Shown: positions 46,426 through 54,909, counted from the stretch's first letter. The stretch is 64,000 bases of DNA from Streptomonospora nanhaiensis (GCF_013410565.1 NZ_JACCFO010000001.1:2790001-2854000); one strand, 5' to 3'. Made by a program: numbers and translations. The notes: generated from the sequence alone by a model not told the origin.

Positions 46426-46910
46426 CGGGACCGCCGCCAGTGCCCGGTCTTGCCGCCGGTCTTCTCCTCGACCCGGACGTCGGTGACGACCGCCTCGGGG
46501 TCGATGGCCTTGACCATGTCGATGAGCGCCAGCGCGGCGGACATGACGCAGGTCAGGGCCTCCATCTCCACACCGGTGCGGTCGGCGGTGCGCACGGTGG
46601 CGGTGATGCCCACGCCGCCGTCGTCCACGGCCAGGCCGAGGTCGACCCCGTGCACGGCGATGGGGTGGCACAGCGGCACGAGGTCGGGGGTGCGCTTGGC
46701 GCCCTGGATGCCCGCGATGCGGGCCACGGCCAGGGCGTCGCCCTTGGGCACGCCTCCCCCGCGCAGGGCGGCGACGGTGTCGGGGCGCAGCAGCACCCGC
46801 CCGGTGGCGGTGGCCGTGCGCGCGGTGACGTCCTTGGCGGAGACGTCGACCATGCGCGCCGCGCCCGAGGAGTCGAGGTGGCTCATCCCGGATGGATGGG
46901 CGTCGGGCAT
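46422..46910 (-). CDS. moaC: Cyclic pyranopterin monophosphate synthase
   Basis: This 162-residue enzyme acts with MoaA in the first step of molybdenum-cofactor synthesis. It shows LDSSGAARMVDVSAKDVTARTATATGRV, the active-site LVPLCHPIAVHGVDLG, TGVEMEALTCVMSAALALIDMVKAID and EEKTGGKTGHW. ATG 46910 follows AGAAGGAAG. It is overlapped at its 3' end by the MogA/MoaB gene. Confidence 0.95.
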   Translation of the reverse strand: MPDAHPSGMSHLDSSGAARMVDVSAKDVTARTATATGRVLLRPDTVAALRGGGVPKGDALAVARIAGIQGAKRTPDLVPLCHPIAVHGVDLGLAVDDGGVGITATVRTADRTGVEMEALTCVMSAALALIDMVKAIDPEAVVTDVRVEEKTGGKTGHWRRSR

Positions 46911-46978
46911 GGTGGGCTTCCTTCTGGGGTGTGGGACGGGGGCGCCGCGCGGACCGGGCGGCGGGTCCGCGGCGCCGC

Positions 46979-48214
46979 TCAGGCTCCGGTGGGCAGCTGC
47001 AGGACCTCCACCACACTGCCCTCGGGCAGCTCCGTGGTGTTCTCGGGGACCACCACCAGGGCGTTGACCTCGGCGAGCGCGGAGAGCTGGTGGGAGCCCT
47101 GCCGCGAGACCGGGGCCGCGGTGTAGCCGGTGCCGCCGGCGGCGTGGTCGTACTCCAGCACGGCGCGCAGGTAGGAGCGGCGGCCCGGCGGCGAGTGCCG
47201 GACGGGGGCGGCCAGGCGGGCGTGCACCGAGGGCAGGGGGTCGGGCGGCAGGCCGCGCAGCCGGCGCAGGGCGGGCAGTACGAACAGGTAGAAGGACACG
47301 AACGAGCTGACGGGGTTGCCGGGCAGGGTGAGGATGGGGGTGGCCGGGTCGCCGACGGTGCCCAGGCCCTGGGGCTTGCCGGGCTGCACGGCCACCTGCT
47401 CGAACCGCACGGTGCCCAGGCCCGAGAGCACCTCCTTGACCACGTCGTAGGCGCCCATGCTGACGCCGCCGGTGGTCAGCACGATGTCGGCCTGCACCAG
47501 GACGTCCTCGATGGTGCGCAGCACGGTGGCGGGGTCGTCGCCGACGAACCCGTGCCGGTAGGCGGCGCAGCCGGCGTCCAGGGCGGCCGCGGTCAGCATG
47601 TAGCTGTTGGACTCCCAGATCTGGCCGGGGCCGATCGGGTTGCCCGGCTCCACCAGTTCGGCGCCGGTGGAGAGCACGACCACGCGCGGGCGGGGGTGCA
47701 CGCGGACCGCGCGGCGGCCCACGGCGGCCAGCACGGCGAGTTCGGCGCCGCCCACCCGGGCGCCCCGGTGCACGACCGTGGTGCCCTTCTCGACGTCCTC
47801 GCCGACGCGGCGCACGGCGTTGCCCGGGCGCACCGGCCGGCTGATGGCGACCTCGGCCTGGCCGCCGTCGGTCCACTCCACCGGAACGACCGCGTCGGCG
47901 CCCCGCGGCAGGGGCGCGCCGGTCATGATGCGGGCGCAGTGGCCGCGCCGCACCGCGGTGGCCGAGGGGTCTCCGGCGGGGATGTCGGCCACCACGGGCA
48001 GCCGGACGGGCGCTTGCGCCGTGGCCTGGGCGACGTCGGCGGCCGCCACGGCGTAGCCGTCCATCGAGGAGTTGTCGAAGGCGGGCAGGGAGACCGGAGA
48101 GGCGACCGGCTCGGCGAGCACCCCGCCGTGCGCGCGGAGCAGGTCCAGCTCGATGGGGTCGAGCGGGCGGACCAGATCCAGGACGTCGGAGATGTGCTGC
48201 TCGACGGTCTTCAT
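46979..48214 (-). CDS. glp: Gephyrin-like molybdotransferase Glp (MoeA family)
   Basis: This 411-residue protein has the MoeA N-terminal region (PVSLPAFDNSSMDGYAVAA), the central MoCF domain (VVLSTGAELVEPGNPIGPGQIWESNSYMLTAAALDAG, TTGGVSMGAYDVV, GKPQGLG, LPGNPVSSFVSFYLFVLPALRRL) and domain IV. MoeA inserts molybdate into adenylyl-molybdopterin. The actinobacterial orthologue in this galU-glp-moaC-rimJ-glpR order acts with FtsZ/SepF and GlpR in division. Whether it keeps the Moco activity cannot be told from sequence. ATG 48214. Confidence 0.88.
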   Translation of the reverse strand: MKTVEQHISDVLDLVRPLDPIELDLLRAHGGVLAEPVASPVSLPAFDNSSMDGYAVAAADVAQATAQAPVRLPVVADIPAGDPSATAVRRGHCARIMTGAPLPRGADAVVPVEWTDGGQAEVAISRPVRPGNAVRRVGEDVEKGTTVVHRGARVGGAELAVLAAVGRRAVRVHPRPRVVVLSTGAELVEPGNPIGPGQIWESNSYMLTAAALDAGCAAYRHGFVGDDPATVLRTIEDVLVQADIVLTTGGVSMGAYDVVKEVLSGLGTVRFEQVAVQPGKPQGLGTVGDPATPILTLPGNPVSSFVSFYLFVLPALRRLRGLPPDPLPSVHARLAAPVRHSPPGRRSYLRAVLEYDHAAGGTGYTAAPVSRQGSHQLSALAEVNALVVVPENTTELPEGSVVEVLQLPTGA

Positions 48215-48295
48215 CGAAGGCTCCCTCAGCCATACCCGGTTGGCGGCGCGGCGAGTGCCGCGGCGGTGCGGCGCGTGACGGCCCGGCGCGGGGTC

Positions 48296-49228
48296 TCAGT
48301 CGTCGGCGCGCGGGGTGTCGTGGGCGGCCACGAACTCCCGCAGCCACGGCAGGAAGTCCGCGGCGAGGTCGGGGCGCTCACACGCGAATTCCACCACAGT
48401 GCGGAGGTAGTCGGCCTTGTTGCCGGTGTCGTAGCGCTGGCCGCGGAACAGGACGCCGTGCACGGGGCCGCCGTCCTCGGGCTTGCGGCGGGCCAGCTCG
48501 CGCAGGGCGTCGGTGAGCTGGATCTCGCCGCCGCGGCCGGGGCCGGTCTCGCGCAGCACGTCGAAGACGGCGGGGTCGCAGATGTAGCGGCCGATGATGG
48601 CCCAGCGGCTGGGCGCCTGGTCGGCCGGGGGCTTCTCGACGAGGTCGGTCACCACGACGACGTCGTCCTCGTCGGTGGCCTCGATCGCGGCGCAGCCGTA
48701 GAGGGAGACCTGCTCGGGCTCGACCTCCATGAGCGCCACGACGCTGCCGCCGTAGGTGTCGCGGACCTCGATCATGCGCTGCAGCAGGGCCTCGCGCTGG
48801 CCGATGAGGTCGTCGCCGAGGAGGACGGCGAACGGCTCGTCGCCCACGTGGGAGGCGGCGCACAGCACGGCGTGGCCCAGGCCCCGGGGCTCGCCCTGGC
48901 GGACGTAGTGGACCTGCGCCAGTTCGCTGGACTCGCGCACGGAATGCAGGCGCTGGGTGTCGTTCTTGGCCCGCAGCGCCTCCTCCAGTTCGTAGGCGCG
49001 GTCGAAGTGGTCCTCGATGGAGCGCTTGCTGCGGCCGGTGATCATCAGGACGTCCTGGAGGCCGGCGGCGACCGCCTCCTCCACCACGTACTGGATCGCC
49101 GGCTTGTCGACGATCGGCAGCATCTCCTTGGGCGTGGCCTTGGTCGCGGGCAGGAACCGGGTGCCCAGTCCGGCCGCCGGTACGACGGCCTTGGCCACTC
49201 CGGGCGGGCGGCGGTGCGTATCTGTCAT
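48296..49228 (-). CDS. galU: UTP-glucose-1-phosphate uridylyltransferase
   Basis: This 310-residue nucleotidyltransferase makes UDP-glucose. It has KAVVPAAGLGTRFLPATKATPKEMLPIVDKPAIQYVVEEAVAAG, the metal-binding LLGDDLI, LVEKPP and FRGQRYDTGNKADYL. Length is normal. ATG 49228. UDP-glucose feeds glycans including, potentially, the exopolysaccharide of region 1, but the gene is placed in the conserved ygfA-galU-glp group. Confidence 0.95.
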   Translation of the reverse strand: MTDTHRRPPGVAKAVVPAAGLGTRFLPATKATPKEMLPIVDKPAIQYVVEEAVAAGLQDVLMITGRSKRSIEDHFDRAYELEEALRAKNDTQRLHSVRESSELAQVHYVRQGEPRGLGHAVLCAASHVGDEPFAVLLGDDLIGQREALLQRMIEVRDTYGGSVVALMEVEPEQVSLYGCAAIEATDEDDVVVVTDLVEKPPADQAPSRWAIIGRYICDPAVFDVLRETGPGRGGEIQLTDALRELARRKPEDGGPVHGVLFRGQRYDTGNKADYLRTVVEFACERPDLAADFLPWLREFVAAHDTPRADD

Positions 49229-49364
49229 GTCGGCACTTTAGGCCAGTCGCGCCGCCCGTGCGGCCCAGCCCCGCCGCCGCGCGCGCCGCCCGGCCGGGCG
49301 CGGGGGCGGGGCGGTCCGGCGAAGGGCTGCCGGGGCGCGGGGCGAACTGCCAGACTGCTGTGCC

Positions 49365-49943
49365 GTGACCACGGTTGAGACGAAGCGGGAGATGCGGCGC
49401 CGGATCCTGGCCGCCCGGCGGGCCATGCCCGAGGCCGAGCGCGCGGCGGCGGGCCCGGCGCTGCGCGATGCGCTGGCCGAGGTCCCGCTGCTGACCACGG
49501 GCGGCACGGTGGCGCTGTACTACTCGGTGGGCACCGAGCCGGACACCCGCAAGCTGCTCGCGGCCCTGTGGAAGCACGGGACCTACGTGCTGCTGCCGGT
49601 GCTGCTGCCCGGCGGCGAACTGGACTGGGCGGCCTACGAGGGCCCGGACAGCCTGGCGCCGGCCGGGCGCGGGCTGGTGGAGCCGCTGGGCCGGCGCTAC
49701 GGCACCGACGCGCTGCGCCGGGCGGCGGCGGTGCTGTGCCCGGCGCTGGCCGTGGACGGCGCGGGGCGCCGCCTGGGGCGCGGCGCGGGCTGCTACGACC
49801 GCGCGCTGGCGCACGTGGGCCCGCACACCCTGACACTGGCGGTGATATACGACACAGAACTGGTGGCGGAGGTCCCGGCCGAGCCCCACGACCGGGCGGT
49901 CGACGGCGTGGTGACACCCGGCCGGGGGCTGCTCCGGTTCTAA
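49365..49943 (+). CDS. 5-formyltetrahydrofolate cyclo-ligase
   Basis: This 192-residue enzyme converts 5-formyl-THF to 5,10-methenyl-THF with ATP. It has KREMRRRILAARRAMPE, YYSVGTEPDT, VLLPVLLPGGELDWAAYEG and the C-terminal GRRLGRGAGCYDRALAH and DRAVDGVVTP motifs. GTG 49365 has no clear ribosome site, so a leaderless mRNA is possible. It is divergent from galU. Confidence 0.93.
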   Translation: MTTVETKREMRRRILAARRAMPEAERAAAGPALRDALAEVPLLTTGGTVALYYSVGTEPDTRKLLAALWKHGTYVLLPVLLPGGELDWAAYEGPDSLAPAGRGLVEPLGRRYGTDALRRAAAVLCPALAVDGAGRRLGRGAGCYDRALAHVGPHTLTLAVIYDTELVAEVPAEPHDRAVDGVVTPGRGLLRF

Positions 49944-50144
49944 AGCCGGTCGCGGCACGCGGCGGCGGCGCGGGCGCGGGGGCCCGGCCGGGCGGCCGAC
50001 GTGGAACAGGGGGGCGGCGGGCGGCGTTGCACGGTATCGGCAGCGCCACCGTGAAGGCGCTCCGCCCCCGATGTCGCGGCTGTGCTGCCCGACCGCGTAA
50101 TATTTGGCAGTCGACGGGTGAGAGTGCCAGCAAGGAGGACCCCA

Positions 50145-50501
50145 GTGCCGACGTACCAGTACGCATGCACCGAGTGCGGCTCCCAGTTGGAGGCCGTGCA
50201 GAGCTTCAGCGACGACCCGCTGACCGTCTGCCCCGAGTGCCAGGGGCGGCTGCGCAAGGTGTACTCCGCCGTGGGCATCGTGTTCAAGGGCTCCGGCTTC
50301 TACCGCACCGACAGCAACTCCTCGTCCAACCGCTCGGTGATGGCGGGGTCGAGCAAGAACGGTGCCAAGGACGACTCCTCGGGCGGCGCCAAGAGCGAGT
50401 CCTCGGGCTCGGACTCCGGGTCGGCGTCCTCGGGCTCCGACTCCGCCTCGACGGCCACGACCGGCTCCTCCTCCAGCGCCGCCGCGACCGCCGCGAAGTA
50501 G
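50145..50501 (+). CDS. FmdB family zinc ribbon protein
   Basis: This 118-residue protein has an N-terminal FmdB domain: PTYQYACTECGSQLEAVQSFSDDPLTVCPECQGRLRKVYSAVGIVFKGSGFYRTD, with two CxxC pairs for zinc. A roughly 60-residue Ser/Gly/Ala/Asp-rich tail follows. GTG 50145 is set by a full AGGAGG site. FmdB proteins are of unclear role, first linked to formamidase regulation. The position after ygfA is conserved in actinobacteria. Confidence 0.9.
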   Translation: MPTYQYACTECGSQLEAVQSFSDDPLTVCPECQGRLRKVYSAVGIVFKGSGFYRTDSNSSSNRSVMAGSSKNGAKDDSSGGAKSESSGSDSGSASSGSDSASTATTGSSSSAAATAAK

Positions 50502-50765
50502 CCTTCACCCGCCCGCGCCCCCTGGGGTGGACGGGCGAAGCGCCGCTCGGCGCACCGTACTCTCGCATCCGGGCGGGCCCCGCCCGCCCGTCGTCTTGGC
50601 GTCCCCGCACCGGCCCGGCACAGCCCGTCGACCGTGCGGGGCGTTCGCAACCGACGAACCGTGCGCGCCGGCCGGAGCCGTGCGCACGCCGGCGCCGCCG
50701 CCGGCGCTCACGGCCCACCGACTCCCCGGGCCTCCGCGACCGCCTGAGCCGCGCTCCCGTGGCGG

Positions 50766-50826
50766 CCCCTGTGGACAACCGCGACACGCCACCCCGCCAC
50801 CCGCCTACCGTGCGGCCATGGACACC
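50766..50826 (+). repeat. Direct repeat unit 1
   Basis: A 61-bp unit beginning CCCCTGTGGACAAC and ending with CCGCCTACCGTGCGGCCATG plus GACACC. It recurs exactly 150 bp downstream at 50916-50976 with only a few differences at the ends and more in the middle. The flanks to the right of both copies also look related. Confidence 0.65.
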
Positions 50827-50915
50827 ACCCGGCACACCACCCCGTTCGCACGGCCGCGCCCCTCCCCCGCCCGCGCTCGCGCCCGTCCGCACCCGGCGCC
50901 CGGACCGCCGCTGCG

Positions 50916-50976
50916 CCCCTGTGGACAACGGCGGCATCCCCCGCCGCCCGCCGCCTACCGTGCGGGCATGGACACC
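50916..50976 (+). repeat. Direct repeat unit 2
   Basis: Second copy of the unit at 50766-50826 (CCCCTGTGGACAAC at the start, CCGCCTACCGTGCGGGCATG plus GACACC at the end). It ends 98 bp upstream of the SAF-domain gene. Confidence 0.65.
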
Positions 50977-51074
50977 GCGCGCACCGCCCGCCACCCGTTC
51001 CCGGGAGCCCGTGCCCGCGCCGCCGCCGCGCGGCGGCGGCGGGCGGCCGCCCAACCGCGTCCCGAGGCCGCGCC

Positions 51075-51740
51075 GTGAACGCCGGCCTGCGGGCCTTCCG
51101 CCTCCTGGCGCGGTGGCGCCGGGCGCTCGGCGCCGCCTGCGCGGCACTGGCCCTCACCGGGGCCGTGCTCCTCCTGCGCCCGACTCCCGCGCCCACCGCC
51201 GAGGTCTGGGTGGCGGCGCGGCCGCTGACCGCCCTGGAGCCCATCGCCCCCGGCGACCTCATCCTCCGCGCCCTGCCCGCCGGCGCCGTTCCCGACGGCG
51301 CCCTGGAGCCGTCCCACCGCGCCGAGGGGCGTTCGCTCTCCGGCCCCGTCGGCCGGGGCGAGGTCATCACCCGGGCGCGGCTGGCCGATCCCCCCGCGCG
51401 GGGCCACGGCCCCGGCATGGTGGCGGCGCCGCTGCGGGTGCCCGACCCCGGCGTGGTGGACCTCCTGCACCCCGGCAGCCGGGTCGACGTCCTCGCCGCC
51501 CCGGCCGACCCCGCCGTCGCCACGGCCGCGGACTTCGGCGGCACTGGCGGTCCGGCGGCGGCGCCGGCCGTGACCGTCGTCGAGGACCGCCCGGTCATCG
51601 CCGTGCCCGATCCCGGATCCGGCGGCGGACTGGGCGGCGGATCGCCGGGCGGGCTCGTGCTGCTGGCCGTCCGCCCCGACGAGGCCCGCGCGCTCGCCGG
51701 CCACGCCGCCGGCCTCCTGTCCATCACCATCCGCGGTTGA
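51075..51740 (+). CDS. SAF-domain protein, CpaB/RcpC-like
   Basis: This 221-residue protein has one N-terminal transmembrane helix (ALGAACAALALTGAVLLL). A SAF domain follows (EVWVAARPLTALEPIAPGDLILRALPAGAVPDGAL...GRSLSGPVGRGEVITRARL), then a beta-rich region with a Gly/Ala-rich insert. CpaB/RcpC proteins stabilise Flp pilus secretins. In actinobacteria this orphan form sits near mscL and FmdB and its role is unknown. GTG 51075 lacks a strong ribosome site. Confidence 0.78.
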   Translation: MNAGLRAFRLLARWRRALGAACAALALTGAVLLLRPTPAPTAEVWVAARPLTALEPIAPGDLILRALPAGAVPDGALEPSHRAEGRSLSGPVGRGEVITRARLADPPARGHGPGMVAAPLRVPDPGVVDLLHPGSRVDVLAAPADPAVATAADFGGTGGPAAAPAVTVVEDRPVIAVPDPGSGGGLGGGSPGGLVLLAVRPDEARALAGHAAGLLSITIRG

Positions 51741-51840
51741 CCTCTCACCCGGGGTGGTGGATGCTGTCCGGCGTTCCACACCCCCGCAAACGGGCACGTG
51801 GACCGGCGAGAATCCGACCCACTGCGTTTTATGAGGAGAG

Positions 51841-52281
51841 ATGAGCGGTTTCCGGCAGTTCCTGATGCAGGGCAACCTCGTGCAGCTCGCGGTGGCGGTG
51901 GTGATCGGCGCGGTGTTCGCCGATCTCGTCACCGCCTTCACCGAGGGCTTCATCACCCCACTGATCGGCGTCTTCGGCGGGGTTCCGACCTTCGGCGAGC
52001 TGTACTTCGAGGTCAACGGCAGCCGTTTCCTGTACGGCCGGTTCATCGACGCCGCCGTGAGCTTCCTGCTCACGGCGGCCATCGTGTACTTCTTCGTGGT
52101 CCTGCCCATGACCAAGGTCCTGGAGCGCTTCACCAAGAAGGAGGAGGCCGCCAACCGCGAGTGCCCGCACTGCCGCAGCGAGATCAGCAAGGCGGCGTCC
52201 CGGTGCGCCCACTGCACCTCCGAGGTCACCCCCGAGACCGTCCCGGAGGCCGTCTCCGACGTCTCCGAGCCCGTGTCCTGA
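51841..52281 (+). CDS. mscL: Large-conductance mechanosensitive channel with C-terminal zinc ribbon
   Basis: This 146-residue osmotic safety valve has the MscL N-terminus (GFRQFLMQGNLVQLAVAVVIGAVFADLVTAFTEGFITPLIG) and TM2 (AAVSFLLTAAIVYFFVVLPM). Instead of a plain helical tail, residues about 107-130 carry two CPHC/CAHC knuckles (CPHCRSEISKAASRCAHC) able to bind zinc. ATG 51841 has GAGGAG directly upstream. Confidence 0.93.
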   Translation: MSGFRQFLMQGNLVQLAVAVVIGAVFADLVTAFTEGFITPLIGVFGGVPTFGELYFEVNGSRFLYGRFIDAAVSFLLTAAIVYFFVVLPMTKVLERFTKKEEAANRECPHCRSEISKAASRCAHCTSEVTPETVPEAVSDVSEPVS

Positions 52282-52349
52282 CCACCGCCGCCGCCCGCGT
52301 CCGGCCGGTCCCCCGGGCCGGGCGCGAGCGGCGCGCGGTCCGCCGCGGC

Positions 52350-53462
52350 CTATCCGTGGGGCGCGTCGTACTCCCAGTGCCAGGGCTCGTAGGGGCTGGA
52401 GTACGCCCACTGCGGGTGGAACCAGCCCCACTGCGTGGAGTTCGCCTCAAGCCACGCGAACTGCGGGGTGCCCTCGGTCTGCACGCCGCCGCACATGTCG
52501 ACCGCCAGGCCCCAGCCGTGGTTGCTGGTACCGGGCACGGCGGCGTTGCCGGGCGGCTGCTCCTGGTAGACGCGGTGCTGGTTGGGCAGGTCGCGGTAGG
52601 AGCTGGTGAGGCAGATGGGGGTGCCGAACTCCTCGGTGTAGGCCTGGTTCATCTCCAGGAAGTCCACGGCCGCGTCGGCGCGCAGGAAGTGGCCGCCCTC
52701 GTGCAGCTCGCACAGCGCGCCCTGGGGCAGCAGGCCGTTGGGGTAGCCCGACGCCTCCTGGCCGGCGGTGGGGTCGCACTCAACCCCGGCCATGTAGGCG
52801 TCGGGGTCCAGACCGCGGTTCTCCAGCTCCTCCGTCAGCTCGCGGGTGCTCTCCTCGGACTGCTCCCGCAGCGCGGCGAGGTCGTCCTCCAGCTCCACCC
52901 GCTCCAGCTGGGTCTCGGCCTGGAGGTCCTGGGCCTTGCCCGCGAGGTCGGCCTGCCGGTCGCGCAGGTCGTTGGCCTCCTCCAGCAGCGCCTCCTTGTC
53001 GTCGGCGAGCTTGAGGACGTGCGACTCCACCTGGAGGTCCTGGTCGAGGTTGCCCGAGGTCATCACACCGAGGATGCCGCCGTCGGGCTGCTGGTAGAGC
53101 GTGCTGCCGAGCTGGGCCAGCGGCACCCGCATCTCCGACAGCCGCAACTCGGTCTGCTGGAGGTCGTGCAGCGTGGAGATCAGCTCGTCCTGGGCGTCCT
53201 CCAGGTTCTCCTCACGCTCGGTGTACTCCTCGGTGGCCTCCTCCAGTTCGGCCTTGGCCTCGTCGGCCTGCTGCTTGAGCTGGTCGAGGTCGGAGTCGGC
53301 GGAGGCGGAGCCGCTGGGCACCAGGAAGAGCGCCACGAGGATGACCAGCAGCGCGGACACGCCACCGTGCCGCTGAACGCGCGGAGATAGCATCAGCGGC
53401 GAGAAGGACCCGATTCGCGGCACGCGGCGCACGGGCCGCGTGGAATCGAGGGTGAACGGCAC
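52350..53462 (-). CDS. Secreted coiled-coil M15 family D-Ala-D-Ala carboxypeptidase-like protein
   Basis: The 370-residue product starts at GTG 53462 behind GGAGGA. It has a signal/anchor segment (GGVSALLVILVALFLVPSGSASA) and a roughly 150-residue coiled coil (LDQLKQQADEAKAELEEATEEYTEREENLEDAQDEL onward). The C-terminal M15/VanY peptidase domain has SSYRDLPNQHRVYQEQ, SNHGWGLAVDMCGG and PWHWEYD, which supply His/Asp/His zinc ligands. It probably trims peptidoglycan stem peptides. The coiled coil resembles those that tether wall hydrolases to FtsEX-type or Nlp/RipA-like systems, which is inference. Confidence 0.88.
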   Translation of the reverse strand: MPFTLDSTRPVRRVPRIGSFSPLMLSPRVQRHGGVSALLVILVALFLVPSGSASADSDLDQLKQQADEAKAELEEATEEYTEREENLEDAQDELISTLHDLQQTELRLSEMRVPLAQLGSTLYQQPDGGILGVMTSGNLDQDLQVESHVLKLADDKEALLEEANDLRDRQADLAGKAQDLQAETQLERVELEDDLAALREQSEESTRELTEELENRGLDPDAYMAGVECDPTAGQEASGYPNGLLPQGALCELHEGGHFLRADAAVDFLEMNQAYTEEFGTPICLTSSYRDLPNQHRVYQEQPPGNAAVPGTSNHGWGLAVDMCGGVQTEGTPQFAWLEANSTQWGWFHPQWAYSSPYEPWHWEYDAPHG

Positions 53463-53806
53463 GAGGGTCCTCCGCTGAGTGTCCGGTGGTTCACGTGGCC
53501 GAACCGCAAGTTACTACATGTCCGCTATGGGACGGTCCCGATCGGCCAGGGGGGTATGCCGCCCGCTCCGCACCCACCGGCACCGGTCCGAAACTGCCGG
53601 TCACCAGCGGTGCGCTCGTCCGGAAGGGGCCGCAACGCCCTCGGCGCCGGGCCCGTGGCCGCAACCGCGGCCCGCACCGGTGAGCAAGATCACCGGGCGG
53701 CGGTGGCAACCATACCGGCAGAAGCCTACTCAACCGACGCCCTCACCCGCCGCAACCCGCCGAGACCACGGGCCCGCGGTTCTCCGCTACCCTTGGGGAC
53801 TGTTCC
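53463..53806. other. Gene-free region between the M15 gene and tRNA-Arg
   Basis: No gene is recognised in these 344 bp. They should hold the M15-gene promoter on the minus strand and the tRNA promoter on the plus strand, but no box is clear. Confidence 0.4.
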
Positions 53807-53879
53807 GGCCTCATAGCTCAGGGGACAGAGCACCACTCTCCTAAAGTGGGTGTCGCAGGTTCGAATCCTGCTGGGGCCA
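53807..53879 (+). tRNA. tRNA-Arg (CCU)
   Basis: The acceptor GGCCTCA pairs with TGGGGCC (one G-U), the D arm is TAGCTCAGGGGACAGAGCA, the stem CCACT/AGTGG closes CTCCTAA with anticodon CCT, and the T arm has GGTTCGAATCC. The discriminator is A. The genes directly downstream look like an integrated segment, so the 3' end may be an attachment site. Confidence 0.94.
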
Positions 53880-53932
53880 CCACGCCTGACCAGGCGGCGG
53901 GCACGCCACGGCGGACCCTGCGGCGGCGCTGA

Positions 53933-54367
53933 GTCGGACGCGCCGGGCAGGCGTGGCGCTACTGGGACCGCGCCGACGACGCCGCGCGGCGGCTCGGCGA
54001 CACCTACGCGCACCCCTATCTCATCTTCGGCCGCGGCATGGTCGGCGCCTACGCCATCACCATCCACGTCGACCTGATGCGGGGAGGTGACGCCATCGAC
54101 GTCGCCGGCCAGGTCGACCTGGCGCAGGTGCCGTCGGCCACCCGCCGCAGCTTCCACATCATCGAGTTGGCGCGCGCCCACGCTCTGCGGAGTGAGGACG
54201 TGGCCGTGGTGCACCTGCTCGCCAAGGCGCACAAGGCCTCTCCCGACACGGCCCGTTACAACCCTTGCACCCGGTCCACGGTGGAACAGCTCGCCACGTC
54301 GGGACCGGCGCTCGTCCGCGACGATGCCCGGGCGCTGGCCGAGGCCATCGGCGTCATGACGGTGTAA
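53933..54367 (+). pseudogene. Truncated HTH (XRE-type) regulator remnant, C-terminal part only
   Basis: After an in-frame TGA at 53930 the frame reads as the C-terminal effector region of the large actinobacterial XRE-regulator family: WRYWDRADDAARRLGDTYAHPYLIFGRGMVGAYAITIHVDL, then RRSFHIIELARAHALRSEDVAVVHLLAKAHKASPDTARYNP. No helix-turn-helix and no plausible start precede it; homology starts about 70 bp after tRNA-Arg. An internal ATG at 54038 could yield 109 residues, but the domain would be incomplete. It is best read as a gene cut by insertion at the tRNA. Confidence 0.65.
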
Positions 54368-54446
54368 GGGGTACAACCTGTACCCCTAGGCGAGGGGGTG
54401 GCGACTCTACCCCCCGTCCTCAGCCGGACGTCCTACCGTCGTCTGC

Positions 54447-54647
54447 ATGGACGTCGTATCCCGGCGGGAACCTGATGCCGTCATGGTCGCCTTCGAGGTG
54501 CACGACAACGGCTCCAAGCTGACGATCACGGCCGACGGCCGGGATCTCACCGGCGTCCAGATCAACGACCTGCTACAGCGCCTCACCGGCGTGGCCACGA
54601 TCCTGAGCGGGAGATGGTCACGGCCTGGCCGGTCGGTATCCGGGTGA
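54447..54647 (+). CDS. Small hypothetical protein
   Basis: This 66-residue frame from ATG 54447 begins MDVVSRREPDAVMVAFEVHDNG. The stretch SKLTITADGRDLTGVQINDLLQRLTGVATILS looks like a small alpha/beta protein seen near XRE regulators in actinobacteria. The last ten residues may be altered, because the next frame (54614) overlaps. No ribosome site is strong. Function unknown. Confidence 0.5.
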   Translation: MDVVSRREPDAVMVAFEVHDNGSKLTITADGRDLTGVQINDLLQRLTGVATILSGRWSRPGRSVSG

Positions 54648-54826
54648 CCTCCGACCATCTGCCGCAGCCGGGCACCGTGGCAGGGCACTGCCGCGCGCCG
54701 GTCCCGATGGTCACGCCGACCTGCCACGAACTGAGCGTGCAGACCGCCGCGAAGCTGGTGCCGCTGGTGCTTGGACCTGCACGAGTCCACTCCGCCCCAG
54801 GCGCTGCACCGGCACCCGGCCGGTGA
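54614..54826 (+). CDS. Doubtful small hypothetical protein
   Basis: The 70-residue frame overlaps the end of the 54447 gene by 34 bp. GCGGGAG precedes ATG 54614. The stretch TAWPVGIRVTSDHLP is followed by CHELSVQTAAKLVPLVLG, and composition is less biased than a shadow frame. No family is recognised. It could instead be the frameshifted remainder of the preceding gene. Confidence 0.3.
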   Translation: MVTAWPVGIRVTSDHLPQPGTVAGHCRAPVPMVTPTCHELSVQTAAKLVPLVLGPARVHSAPGAAPAPGR

Positions 54827-54909
54827 CCCCGATTGCCGCCCAGTGGTCGGCCCCTCCCCCGCCCTGCCAGGGGCGGGGGCGCCTCTGCCCCGACGGGAAG
54901 GAAGCCTCT

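Larger units (their letters stand above)
50502..51074. other. Gene-free region with a 150-bp-period repeat
   Basis: These 573 bp carry a long plus-strand frame of Pro/Arg/Ala-rich sequence, which is not credible as a protein. The notable content is the duplicated unit listed at 50766 and 50916. Confidence 0.45.

Noticed and set aside
50362-51078. 238-codon plus-strand frame spanning the FmdB tail and the repeat region
   Set aside because: Pro/Arg-rich shadow translation. It overlaps the FmdB gene in another frame and reads through the duplicated non-coding unit.
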